DNA of 64,000 nucleotides. Source: Corylus avellana. Lineage: Eukaryota > Streptophyta > Magnoliopsida > Fagales > Betulaceae. How positions within the stretch are numbered: the first letter of the stretch is position 1; each line of letters begins with the position of its first letter. Made by a program: the position numbers and the translations under genes. Shown here in pieces: positions 22,919-34,713 of the stretch. Under the pieces are notes generated by a model. The model searched no databases and was not told where the DNA came from. It saw nothing but the letters and a program-made list of their open reading frames with translations. The DNA is taken from NCBI RefSeq assembly GCF_901000735.1, contig NC_081546.1, positions 17,421,220 to 17,485,219 on the forward strand, written 5' to 3'.

Positions 22919-25107
22919 TATAATGCCCTGGAAATTAATTAACTCGTAATTAACTCTAAGGTTCGTCTCCCAACCTTATCTCTCGCGGGACAAGACTCAA
23001 AGACTTCTACTCCTCGAAAATAGAGGATACTAAGCAGCGAAAAGTATTAAAGTTCTATAAACATTAATCATTACAACCAGAGCACTTATCAAGGAACATC
23101 AAAGTAGCTGATATCATATTATACACATCATCGTTACAAGGGATCTATGATATACCTTAATATGCAAGCATACATCAAAGCTCTTAAGTCTATAGCATAA
23201 CCCATAAGTACTAGTTACCATGAGCACCCGCCTAAACTTGCAATAAGTCCTCAAGCATCTCCCGGATCGAATCCTCCAATATAATCGGATGCTTTGCGGT
23301 ATCCATCTTCTATTAAACTATCTATAACAGCACAGTTGTACATATGGAAAAAAAAAAAATGCACATGACGTACCCATGCAAGGGTAAGTCCGACAACTTA
23401 GTGAGTATAAATGCACATGACGTACCCATCATTAAATGGTGAACTCAATTGTTTATAAAGCACATGCAACATTATGAGATGACAGTTTATCATGGATGTG
23501 ATATAGATATAATATATGCTTATAATAATGAGTAACGATAATAGTTCAACCGTATGGTCTACCCGAGATATTACCCCTTCTCAACAGGGTTCGCGCTGTC
23601 CCGAGGGACCTATAATACAACAGTGGTGCCCCGAATATTGTATGCTACCGTACATAACATTAAAGGCACAACTGAGTCCAACCTCGGGTGGCCCACACCA
23701 CTAATGATGTCTGTGATATAGTGACCATCCATTAGGGAATGACTGGACCTTGGTCACGAAACCATTGGATCCAAAGCCCACACACACACACACATTTGAC
23801 CATAAACTTAACCTATATAATAAGCCCATGGCCGTTATCCCGCACGTACCGGTGTACCATGCCATACGATGCAATTAATCTTATCAGTCTTTTACATGCA
23901 TAGTTTTACAAGCCTCATTGTTATCTTACTGGTCAACACGTTTTCACAAAAGAGAGTTCATAGTAGTTCCACCATGTATTTCATGAGAGTTACAAAATAT
24001 GCATGTTTGATATATATAAAATAGATGTGCAATGCAGGAAAGTAACAATAAGCATCCATGTGAGTTTGTACTGATCCAGGTCGTAAGGCTCCTCCATAAA
24101 ATTTCCTTGAGGTTCCATAACCTCGAATATTGAGAAAAGACCTATCATCAATTCTAAATCCAACTAAAACAAACCTAGAACATGAAAACAGAGGCTATTG
24201 GACGACTGGCAAAAGTGGCGTTTCCAGGAACGCTTCTGACCATATGTCCGGGCTCATGGCCATACGTCCGCCCAGAAGGCTCGTATGTCCAGTCTCGTGG
24301 CTGTACGTCCACCCAAAAGGTTCAGGTAGAACCTTATTTGGTTCAACCACCCTCCTATCCTCCCAAACTGGTTCTAAAGCTATCAAAAGGATTGCTAGGA
24401 CCGACCTCCTATCTTAAAACAATACTTCCATTCAAAATGAAATATGCCTAACAAGAATTAAACGCTAACCCATGCTTAAACCAATATTAAAGGCAAGAAC
24501 ATAACTAGAAGGTACAAACTGCCAACTAAGCTAACTATGAAATGCACTTAAACAATATAACAACTAAAGAACAAGCTAAGCTTAGAAGATTACCTCCTTG
24601 AAGTGAAACCTCCAAGAATCACCTCTCCTTCTCCAAGAACTCACAAAATCCTCACAAAACACCCACACAAGGGTATTAGAGAGCCTAGGGGTGAGAATGA
24701 GGATTAAACGTTGAGGGCGCTACCAACTATTCTGAAAAGTAGTGGATGTCCGGTACTATTGGGGCGTACGTCCGATACTATTTATCTAGCGGTCCAAAGG
24801 TTGTATAGCATGCACCCAGGTATTAACCAAGGGTTTTCCAAAAAGTACAGTACGTCCAGTAGTCCCCCTGCGTATGTCCGGTACTATTTGCAGAGTATGG
24901 CATACTATTGGCAGAGTACGTCCGGTGGTCCCCATGCGTATGTCCACACTAAAAACAAGAGCGTACGTACAGTGGTCCCCAGGTGTATGTTCGGTCATAA
25001 AGTCTAAAATTTTCAAAATGCCCTTCCAACTGTCCCTAGTGACCCAAAGTCCAAATTAACCCTCTAACTAAGCTACCTAAGCTTAGTTAATTATTTGGGC
25101 CACTACA
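22919..25107 (-). repeat. 3' LTR of the gypsy element
   Basis: 2189 bp. On the minus strand it starts TGTAGTGGCCCAAATAATT (25107) and ends with the inverse of TATAATGCCCTGG, where the expected terminal CA has mutated. It is closely similar to the 5' LTR halves at 30119-31723 and 36215-36741. The subterminal region 24720-25000 has a repeated CGTACGTCCGGT word. Confidence 0.9.
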
Positions 25108-25118
25108 TTCTTCCCTCC
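25108..25118 (-). other. Polypurine tract of the gypsy element
   Basis: The minus strand reads GGAGGGAAGAA directly before the 3' LTR start, the position of the plus-strand primer in LTR elements. Confidence 0.75.
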
Positions 25119-26024
25119 GTATAAAAATTTCATCCTCGAAATTTTGTAGCCCCAAAACATGAGAAGAAATAATAAAATAACCTTAACGCCCATAGTCTTA
25201 TAAGGTTCGTGCTTAGCCCATCCTTGGGAAAAATCTTATCCCACTTGTTCTTCTGGCACTGACCTCCTTCGTCCAATATTAAGTGATTCACGATGGCATC
25301 CTCACAAGTTGTAGCAAATCCACTTGTAAGTCAGCATGGGTGTTGTAGTCGATTTTACCCAAACTATATTAATCATCATCAAACTTAATGACCCCTAAAT
25401 TCAGAAAAACAAATAGCTCCACATAGAGTCAAGCTTGTGGGTATCTTTGACATGATGCCATACTTCCTAGCCGGAAGCAAACTTATCTTAATCGATTACT
25501 CTTTGATAATCCAAATGTAATGGTTACCCATAACCGTAATGGATAGGCATACAGTCCAAAAGAAATATACCATACGAATAAAATCCTTGAACCTCAATGT
25601 AAAGACATGAAAGACATTAGCTTAACTACCAAATTTGGCAGCAAGGCAACTTGCTATACCGCTAAACCTACTCTTTTGGAGATTTCTATGGGTCCAACAC
25701 GATTGTCTATTACCAACATTATCGCTACAAAGACAACTAGCACTTTCGTCCATACTATCATCGGTATCATGCTCAGTCACTTCTGGGCTATCTCCTCCCA
25801 TTCACCAACTAGCACTACCCATCCTCAACAACCGTGGAAGGTCGTCTCGTAAGTTATACGAAGTATCGTACTCAGTGTTTCTTACACTGTACCAGTCCTC
25901 GTCAATCTTGACACTCAAGTCAATCAACTCACAGAGTGAGTAATTCAACATATAGTCCGGATCGGTGGGTATCTATGCCATAACCCCAATCAATTCTTAA
26001 ACAAATGCGGATTACGGTTCCACA

Positions 26025-27140
26025 TTAACTACTCCACTTCTCATCACGATTATGCCACAATACCTTGACGATGAGAATCGCCTTAGTATGTAGTACTTGT
26101 TCCTTCCGATCCATGATCTTCGTTGGCTCCTCGGTGTACATCAATCCTTCCCGAATCTTCAAAGGCTCACATTCCGCCACTAAGTCTAGATTAGTGATGT
26201 ACTCTCTTAATATCGAGAAATAAAAAACATCATGTGTTCCCACCAAGTCTAGGGGTAAGGCAACTATGTATGCCAATCTCCCATTCCTTCCCAAATCGCA
26301 TCACTCCCCTCATTGATGATATCTTAAGGAACACATGACCTCCTACTTTGAATTCTGAAGGTCATCCCCAATTATCGGTGTAGCTCTTCTGCTGACTCTA
26401 AGATGCATTCATCCTTTGTCTGATGGTAAGCACTTTGTCACGAGTATCTTAAATCATTTCAAAGCCCAACGTTTGTCTCATTCCAACATTGCCCCACTAC
26501 AAGGGTGATTGAAATGTACGACCATAAAGTGCTTCGTAAAGCGGCATTCCAATAGTCTCCTGTACTTAATATTGTCGGCGAACTCGATCAAAGGTAGGTA
26601 CTAAATCCAAATACCTCTGAAGTCCAACACGCAAGCCCATGACATGTCCTCCAGGATTTGGTTAGTCTGCTTCGACTGACCATCTGTCTATGGGTGGAAA
26701 TCGGTACTAAACTCCAATTCTGTCATATTCTCGTCCTTGTACATCTTGGCACTTACAGGATGTACAATATATGGAGAATGATGAGCCTTGCTCATGATCT
26801 CCTTTCTTAATCCTTCGTCCTCCGACACACACTTATTTGAAATTGGTGAGCGGCCCATCATCCTTAAGGCAAAACCCTTGTGCCTTAGCAACTGCTTGAC
26901 CCTGGTGCACTCAGGGTCCTCCAACTGAGTGGCTTTAATCCTAGCAAGCAATACCCACCAAGTCAGACAAGCGTGCAGGCGCATCCTCATCTATCACTCT
27001 TACTCCCATTCTAGCAAATTGCATAACCAATTAGGGTTGGGAAATTCCAAGAGCGGCAAGCTCTACCGTTGACTTCCTACTTAATGTATCAGCTACTACA
27101 TTATCCTTGCTAGGATGATAATTGATCTTGCGATCACAAT
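26025..27140 (-). pseudogene. Gypsy RNase H end and integrase, broken
   Basis: Minus-strand fragments in pol order: the end of RNase H (I-N-Y-H-P-S-K-D-N-V-V-A-D-T-L-S-R-K, near 27080-27140); the integrase zinc region (L-R-K-E-I-M-S-K-A-H-H-S-P-Y, near 26800); the core piece F-H-P-Q-T-D-G-Q-S with T-N-Q-I-L-E-D near 26650-26690; P-L-Y-E-A-L-Y-G-R near 26530; and the C-terminal domain V-A-L-P-L-D-L-V-G-T-H-D-V-F (26025-26294) ending near I-V-K-V-L-W. The part of the integrase core between the zinc region and F-H-P-Q-T is deleted, and stops occur. Confidence 0.85.
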
Positions 27141-27563
27141 CCTTAGATTAGCTCTAGCCACCTCCTTTGTATCCACAGACAACTGTACCCAAGAGCTCCT
27201 TAGTCCATTCAGGTATAAAAAGATCCTGTAGAATCTCTTAGTTCATATATACAAGATACGAAGGTATAAGATTCACTAATTGCCCTTTACCAAAATCCAA
27301 GTTCAAGACTATCATGCATTAACATCCTTCTAATGGGCAATTAGCAAAATCAGGAATCTTATCATCACACATCAACATAGCATAACAAGCATCATGCATT
27401 AACAAACCTCTTAGTTAATGTTACACTTTTAGGTCCAAAACCTCAAATCAAGTGCAAGTACAAAACAAAATACAATTGGTTGATGTCAGAGTATACATCC
27501 AGTAACCCAGCCCCTAACAAAGCGAATCTGCATGCCTTAAACAATTCTAGTGGTTAAGCTTAT
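27141..27563 (-). other. Gypsy internal sequence without recognisable coding
   Basis: Lies between the RNase H end and the solo LTR, where reverse transcriptase should be. No conserved motif is seen, consistent with deletion or replacement of the pol core. Confidence 0.5.
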
Positions 27564-28990
27564 TGACAAGTACCAAAATATTCATATTTTAACTATTAAC
27601 TTATATTTGTTAATTCCTTAGTTTGTTAGTTTGTGCTATTTTACTTCATTTTTATATTTTCTTTGTTTTATAAGTTTTTGGAAGAAAAGAAAGCACTCCT
27701 GGAAGTATCGGGCTTAAATGACAAAATTAAGAAAAAGCTAGAAGATTTGAAACAAGCAAAAGCATTCTAGTAGTGCGATCAATTGCATAGGACCTGCGAT
27801 CGAGCGCACTTCCAGGGAGGTCCAGACGTGAAGAGCAAGGTGTGCGCTCATGCGCACAAGAGAAGACTCGATCGCATTGCGATTTAGCGCAGAAGACATA
27901 CGATTGATCATAAAGGTGCGATCGAGCGCACACGGGCTGCGATCGAGTGCACCCGTGCGCTGTAGAATTCCAGAAGCTGCGGCCAGACTTCATTTGCTTT
28001 CCATATTAGGGTTTTTCTAATCCTAGCTGCACTATGACTAAACCCTACGATTTTAATAGGGTTTCTAGGTTTTCTAGAGTATTCCTAAGCCTATAAATAA
28101 GACCTCTAAACCTTTAGAATAATCATCCTCGAATAGACACAACTTTGGGAGAAGAATTTGGAGGCTACTTCTAGGAGCAGTTTTTGGTTCTTTCTTTCCC
28201 TTTTCTTTTTAGTTTTATTTTACTTATGTGTAACTAACTCTTTAGTAGGACTAGATTGAAGCTCTAATTATATTTATTTGATATTTCAATATTGGCACCT
28301 TTATGATAATCATATTGTGTTGCTTCACTTGATTAATTCCTGTTTTCTTGAATTCCTCATATGTGTTTGTCTAATCAACATATGCATGTGATATGGACTA
28401 GTTAATTAAATCAATTTGGATGATCGAGTCCTAGGTTTAATAAGAGTATCAAAAGAAATCCACACCGGGTTCTTGGGTTAATCAACATGGGGAACCAGGA
28501 GTAGACACCCATGCCCTAGGCCTCATGTGTTTGTCAATTTCCACAACTTTATGCTTTCTTATAGAACAACTTAGTAGACACCCATGCTAAATCCTTTAAG
28601 AAATAAAATAATTAAAGTAGACACTCATACCTAATTCGTTGCTTAGGGAGATCAATAGCTTAAGGAATAGACACACATACCCTTAGGTTGGCAAACATTA
28701 GGTATTTATAATATGATTGGATCATTGGCATATTGTTATATTATTTGAGCATGATTAGTGGTAGATAACAAAGCCCTACATTTACCTTATCTTTATCTTT
28801 ATTTCTTTTCCTTAGTATCAATATCAATCTTGTGACAATTTTGGTATTTAAATTACTTCTAAAACAAAATCAACAATCACCGTGGGATCGATCTCGTACT
28901 TGCTGCACTATACTATTATTTGATCTTGTGCACTTGCGAGTAAAACGTACTAAATATTATCTATTAATTTAGGTAATATTTGGCATAACA
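27564..28990 (+). repeat. Solo gypsy LTR inserted in gag, 5-bp TSD
   Basis: 1427 bp, starting TGACAAGTACCAAAATATTC and ending TTTGGCATAACA, flanked by the perfect 5-bp repeat CTTAT (27559-27563 and 28991-28995). No internal region is present, as expected after LTR-LTR recombination. It shares both ends with the minus-strand LTR 34714-36209, while its middle holds repeated GCGATCGAGCGCAC-like words. A TATA region (CCTATAAATAAGA) lies near 28091. Frame 27727-27993 is a by-product. Confidence 0.9.
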
Positions 28991-28995
28991 CTTAT

Positions 28996-29698
28996 CCCAT
29001 GTCTTGCCATCATTTCCTTCCTGGCAAACTAGTACTATTCCTTTTGGCCTGATTGCAATTTCGAACGAAGTGTCCCATCTTTCCACATCCGTAGCACCAA
29101 TTCTTCCTTGATCTGCATTTTCCAAAAGCAGCTTGCCCAACATATGGCACAAACGACTCTGTTTCTTGCTAGACCACAACTCTTGGGGTGCCCTCCTCCT
29201 TAAGCTTCACGAGTACTCCCGATAGAACTCTTCCTTGAATCGTATCCACGTAATAGCATCCTCTCTTCCTAATTCCATCACTAGCGAGTTTCTCCTAGCA
29301 TACCACCATCGCCTCGCTCCTCTAGAGAACTTGTAGGCTGCGTACTTGACTCTTTGCTGCTCAGTACAATTCATAACTCGTCGTAGTTCCTCCAAGTTCA
29401 TAAGCCAATCTCTTGCTTCTCTAGAGTTCAGGTTCCCCTTAAACATAGAGAAAGGATGCTCATAAAACTCCTTGTAAGAGCAACCCTTGATTCCACTTGG
29501 AGTCCCTTCTCCTTGTACGTTGACCAAAGCCTCCATGAGAAGACTTGCCATAGTTTCCAATGCTTGGGTGGCATCCAAAACGTTCCTACTCTTTTCATCG
29601 GGCTGGGATGGTCCCTTACCATCGTTGCTCCCAATGTCATTGTATCTTGGTCGCGATGACATCTCTGCAGTCACAACGATCATCAGCCCCTTCTTCAA
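28996..29698 (-). pseudogene. Gypsy gag with zinc knuckle, broken
   Basis: The open frame 29698-29207 (163 codons; likely start at Met 29662, M-S-S-R-P-R-Y) has the retrotransposon gag core: F-M-G-type spacing lost, but F-K-G-N, A-R-D-W-L-M-N-L-E, R-V-K-Y-A-A-Y-K-F-S-R-G-A-R-R-W-W and W-I-R-F-K-E-E-F-Y are clear. After a deletion, 29047-29112 encodes the CCHC knuckle C-Y-G-C-G-K-M-G-H-F-V-R-N-C in another frame. The solo LTR then interrupts the gene. Confidence 0.85.
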
Positions 29699-30103
29699 AG
29701 CGCTACGTCGAGTCTTGCTTAAGACGTCAAACCTAGTCGTAAACCTATCCTTACTAAGGGCCTAAACTACTACCACCTTATCCAAAGTCCTAATGTAGAT
29801 CTAAGCGTAAGACCGTATGTAACTATCTTAGTGCAGATCATTTAATCTCCAAATTTGCATCATCAAGGCGATCCTAGTCCTGACTTCAATACCGTAACAA
29901 ATTCCTAAGATCTCGAGTCCAACATCCACAAGATCATAGGTATCAAAACTTTGTATCCCTTGTATACATTAAATCAATCCTATGCTCTGGTAGATCATCT
30001 CCTAACACCTAATAGATTAATTCCTATAGTCCGCGGAGCCAAAAACTCTAATAAATCTGCACCTAATACTTAACAGATCAATTCCTATGGTCCGAAGAGC
30101 AAC

Positions 30104-30117
30104 TGCTCTGATACCAA
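30104..30117 (-). other. Primer-binding site of the gypsy element
   Basis: The minus strand reads TTGGTATCAGAGCA, complementary to plant initiator methionine tRNA, one base after the end of the 5' LTR. This fixes the minus orientation. Confidence 0.9.
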
Positions 30118-30118
30118 C

Positions 30119-31723
30119 TGTAACGCCCCGGAAATTAATTAACTGGTTATTAACTCCATGGTTCGTCTCCCAGCTTTATCCCTCAGGGGACAAGACTCAG
30201 GGACCTCCACTCTTCGAAAAGAGAGGAAAGTATTAAAGCTCTATAAACATTAATCATTATAGCATCTACCAAGGAACATCAAAGTAGCTGAAATCATCCT
30301 ATACACATCAGCGTTACAAGGGATCTATGCTATATCTTAATATGCAAGCATACATCAAAGCTCTTAAGTCTACAGCATAACTCATAAGTACTAGTTAACA
30401 TGAGCACTCGCCTAAGCTTACAATAAGTCCCCAAGCATCTCCTCGATCGAATCCTCCAAGATAACCGGATGCTTCGCGGTATCCATCTTCTGCTAAACTA
30501 TCTATAACAACATAGTTGTACATATGGAGAAATAGGAAAATAATACAAGCATAAGTCTGACGACTTAGTAAGTATAAATGCACATGACGTCCCTGTCATT
30601 ACATGGTGAACTTAGTTGTTTATAAAGGACATGCAACATTATGAGATGACAGCTTATTATGGATGTGATATAGATATAATATATACTTATAATCATGAGT
30701 AACAGTAATAGTTCAACTGTATAGTCTACCCGAAATATTATCCCTTCTCAGTAGGGTTGGCCCTGTCCCTAGGGACCTGTGATACAACATCGGTGCCCTG
30801 AATATTGTACGCTACCGTACATAACATTACTGGCATGACCGAGTCCGACCTCGGGTGGCCCATACCACTAATGATGTCTATCATGTAATGACCATCCATT
30901 AGGGAATGGTTGCGCCTGGTCACAAAACCATTGGATCCAAAGCCCACTCACACACACATTTGACCATAAAGTTAACCTGAATAGTAAGTCCATGGTTGTT
31001 ATCCCGCACGTACCATTGTACCATGTCATACGATGCAATTAATCTTATCAGTCCTTTACATGCATAATTTTACAAGCCTCATTGTTATCTTATTAATCAA
31101 CACATGTTTTCACAAAAGAGAGTTCACAGTAGTTCCAAAATGTATTTCATGAGAGTCGCAAAATATGCATGTTTGATATATATAAAATAGACATGCAATA
31201 CAGGAAAGTAACAACAAGAATCCATGTGAGTTTGTATTCACCCGGGTCGTAAGGCTCCTCCATAAAATTCCCTTGAGGCTCCATAACCTCGAATACTGAG
31301 AAAAGACATATCATCAATTCTAAATCCAACTAAAACGAACGTAGAACATGAAAACAGAGGCTCTTGGACGACCAGCCAAAATGGCGTTCTCTGGAACGCT
31401 TTTGATCATACGTCCAAGCTCGTGGCCGTACGTCCATCCAAAAGGTTCAGGTAGAACCTCATTTGGTTCAACCGTCCTCCTATCTTCCCAAACTGGTTCT
31501 AAAGCTATCGAAAGGACTCCTAGGACCTCCTATCTCAAAACAATACTTCTATGAAAAGGAAATATGCCCAACAAGAATTAAACGCTAACGCATGCTTAAA
31601 CCAAGATTAAGGGCAACAACATAACTAGCAGCTATAAACTACCAACTAAGCTAACTATGAAAAGCACTTAAACAGTATAACGACTAAGGAACAAGCTAAG
31701 CTTAGAAGATTACCTCCTTGAAG
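30119..31723 (-). repeat. 5' LTR of the gypsy element, 3' part
   Basis: Starts (plus strand) TGTAACGCCCCGG at 30119 and parallels 22919-24610 throughout. It is interrupted at 31724 by the LTR insertion with duplication TGAAG (31719-31723). The remaining part of this LTR is 36215-36741. Confidence 0.88.
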
Positions 31724-32570
31724 TGTTGTGCCAAATACTACCTAAATTAATAGATCATATTTAGTACGTTTTCACTCGCAAGTGCACAAGATCAAAACAA
31801 TAGTATAGTGTAGCAAGTACAAGATCGATCCCAAGAGGATTGTTGATTTTGTTTTAGAATTGATAAAAATATCATGTTGTCACTAAATTGATATTGTGAA
31901 GAAGAAATAAAAATATATAAAGATAAATGAAAAGGTAGGGCTTTGATATCCACCACTACTCATACTTAGATAATATAACAATATGCCAATGATCCAATCA
32001 TATTATAAATACTTAATGTTTGCCAACCTAAGGGTATGGCTGTCTACTCCTTAAGCTATTGATTTCTCTAAGCAACGAATTAGGCATGGGTGCATACTCT
32101 AATTCTTTTCTTTCTTAAAGGATTTAGCATTGGTGTATACTAAGTTGTTCTTTAAAAAAGCATAAATTTATGGAAATCGACAAACACACGGAACCTAGGG
32201 CATGGGTGTATACTTCCGGTTTTCCATGTTGATTAACCCAAGAACCCGATGTGGATTTCTTTTACTTCTATTAAACCCAGGACTCGGTCATCCAAATTGA
32301 TTTAATTAACTAATACATACCACATGCATATAATGGCCAATAACATACATATGAGGAATTCAAGAAAATAGGAATTAATCAAGTTAAGCAACGCAATATG
32401 ATTATCACAAAGGCGCCAATATTGAAATATTAAATAAACATAATTAGGGCTTCAATCTAGCCCTCCTTAAGAGTTAGTTACACATAATTAAAATAAAATT
32501 AAAAAGAAAAGGGAAAGAAAGAACCGAAAACCGCTCATAGAAGTAGCCTCCAATTCCTCTTCCCAAAGTT
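31301..32570. repeat. Contig-end copy 1 of a duplicated segment
   Basis: Near-identical to 34291-35563 (about 1% differences plus a 3-bp indel). It covers the end of the gypsy LTR piece and the first 847 bp of the inserted LTR (TG at 31724), and stops at the N gap. Best explained as an allelic contig end not merged with the copy to the right. Confidence 0.85.
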
Positions 32571-32670
32571 NNNNNNNNNNNNNNNNNNNNNNNNNNNNNN
32601 NNNNNNNNNNNNNNNNNNNNNNNNNNNNNNNNNNNNNNNNNNNNNNNNNNNNNNNNNNNNNNNNNNNNNN
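32571..32670. other. Assembly gap, 100 N
   Basis: Placeholder gap between two contigs whose ends share the 31301-32570 / 34291-35563 segment. Confidence 0.99.
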
Positions 32671-34289
32671 CATTGGCCTAACACTTGTTACATGAGTCAA
32701 TTAGAAAGCTTAAGGGAGTTAGACATTGCAAAGCCTATTAAAAAAAAAAAAAAAATGCATATCTTGCCTCAGTTGTTTCATTTGTTAGGGATTCTTTCAA
32801 ATTTTATGGAACTTGTCTTGAGTTTAAGCAGAAAGCTTCATGATTGTATGCTAATTACACTTTACACTTTTTAGAACATATGAGGTCTCAATTGTCCATT
32901 TATGAGTAATTTGATTTTGGATTTCCTTTTGATTGTTATTATGGTGTTTGTCTTTTTAAGTTTGCTCATGAATAAGAACCATGGTTTATGTGAAACTTCT
33001 TTCTTGTTAACAACATAGTGCACAATGTTTGTGGGTATCATTCCTGTTAAGCCCTCACGAGACTTCACTCGTCCACTAGGGATGCCTAGGGGTTTAAAAG
33101 GCTTGTTGCATATGCTAAATGCAATCGTCTCTCCCACGAAAGAGGATTTATGTTTCTTGCTTTCATTTTATTTTTTGTTTTGTTTTGCTAAGGGACTAGC
33201 AAAATGTAAGTTTGGGGTGTTTGATAAGTGCCAAATATTGCATATTTGGACCCCTTTATTTACATTAGTTAATCCTTTAGCTGTGTCGTTATTTAATATT
33301 TTGTGTTAGTTTTGTGTTTTTAGTGTTTTGTAGGTCATTGAAGAAAAACTGCAGCTTTAAAGGGAAAAATGCGAAGTTTGGAAGAAAGCATACTTTGAGA
33401 AGACCTAGATTGTGTGGTTAAGTCTAACCAAATCTAAGGAAAGGTTAAATCAGATTCAAGTTCAGATTGAATAAGATTTTGGATCGGATTCAAATTCAGA
33501 TTCTGCACACGTCTTAGTATTTTGACCATAACTCTCTGCTCAAATATCGGATTGAAGTGATTCAAACGGCATTGGAAAGCTAGCTCAAAATACTACAATT
33601 TGTTGTGAAATAGGATTTTCGTAATTCGTACAGTTACTATGTCAAAATCGCCCCGTAATTAAAGGACACAAATCTGGACGAATCCTATTCCGATTTCAGA
33701 CTTCTATTTTGACTGGGAGACAGACTTCCGAATTATCTAGGTTTACTTGGGCTTCTAGGACTTCCCTAAGCCTATAAATAGACTTCTTTGCATTCAAGAA
33801 AAGACACACAATCCCAGAGAGCAAAATTCTTTTGTTTAGTTTTTCTTTAGGTTTAGGTTTAGGTTTAGATTTTATTTTTATGTGGAGCTAAATTCCCAAC
33901 TAAGGTTGGGGATGAAGTCTCACCGATGAAGAACATCAATACTTTTATGTAAGTTTTTATTATTCTGATTTTATTGGTTTTATATTTCAATTGTTTTACT
34001 TCTAATCAATTGTATGGAGTGATTCTTGGATATCTCTTGTGATTCAAGGATACATGTGATGATTTAAGATAATTTCATATGATTGATTGCTTGGCTTTTA
34101 ACTCATAAAAATTGGATATCCCTTGTGATTTGTTCTATGGATACATCTGGTGTTTCAATTTAATTTGGATTCCTTTTGTGATTTGGTCAATGAATGGATA
34201 CATGGGATGGTTTTGATTAATTCTTTGAAGCATAGTAAAACATATCTATGATTTAATTTGTGAGAACTTCGGATTAATATTGATGAACA
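32671..34289 (+). mobile_element. 3' end of another gypsy element (internal 3' region, PPT, LTR)
   Basis: 32671-33209 is non-coding 3' internal sequence. Then GGGACTAGCAAAATGTAAG and TTTGGGGTG (polypurine-like, 33211-33219) precede an LTR starting TGATAAGTGCCAAATATTGC at 33222 and ending GATGAACA at 34289 (1068 bp). The LTR is related to 34714-36209 in its middle (GACCATAACT, CATTGGAAAGCTA). After the CA end, gypsy-LTR sequence resumes within one base (34291), which looks like a clean insertion junction. The 5' side of this element is lost in the gap. Confidence 0.75.
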
Positions 34290-34290
34290 T

Positions 34291-34713
34291 AAAAGACATA
34301 TCATCAATTCTAAATCCAACTAAAACGAACGTAGAACATGAAAACAGAGGCTCTTGGACGACCAGCCAAAATGGCGTTCCCTGGAACGCTTTTGATCATA
34401 CGTTCGGGCTCGTGGCCGTACGTCCATCCAAAAGGTTCAGGTAGAACCTCATTTGGTTCAACCGTCCTCCTATCTTCCCAAACTGGTTCTAAAGCTATCA
34501 AAAGGACTCCTAGGACCTCCTATCTCAAAACAATACTTCTATGAAAAGGAAATATGCCCAACAAGAATTAAACGCTAACGCATGCTTAAACCAAGATTAA
34601 GGACAACAACATAACTAGCAGCTATAAACTACCAACTAAGCTAACTATGAAAAGCACTTAAACAGTATAACGACTAAGGAACAAGCTAAGCTTAGAAGAT
34701 TACCTCCTTGAAG
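34291..34713 (-). repeat. Gypsy 5' LTR piece, contig-end copy 2
   Basis: Second copy of 31301-31723, ending at the same TGAAG duplication (34709-34713) before the inserted LTR. Confidence 0.85.
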
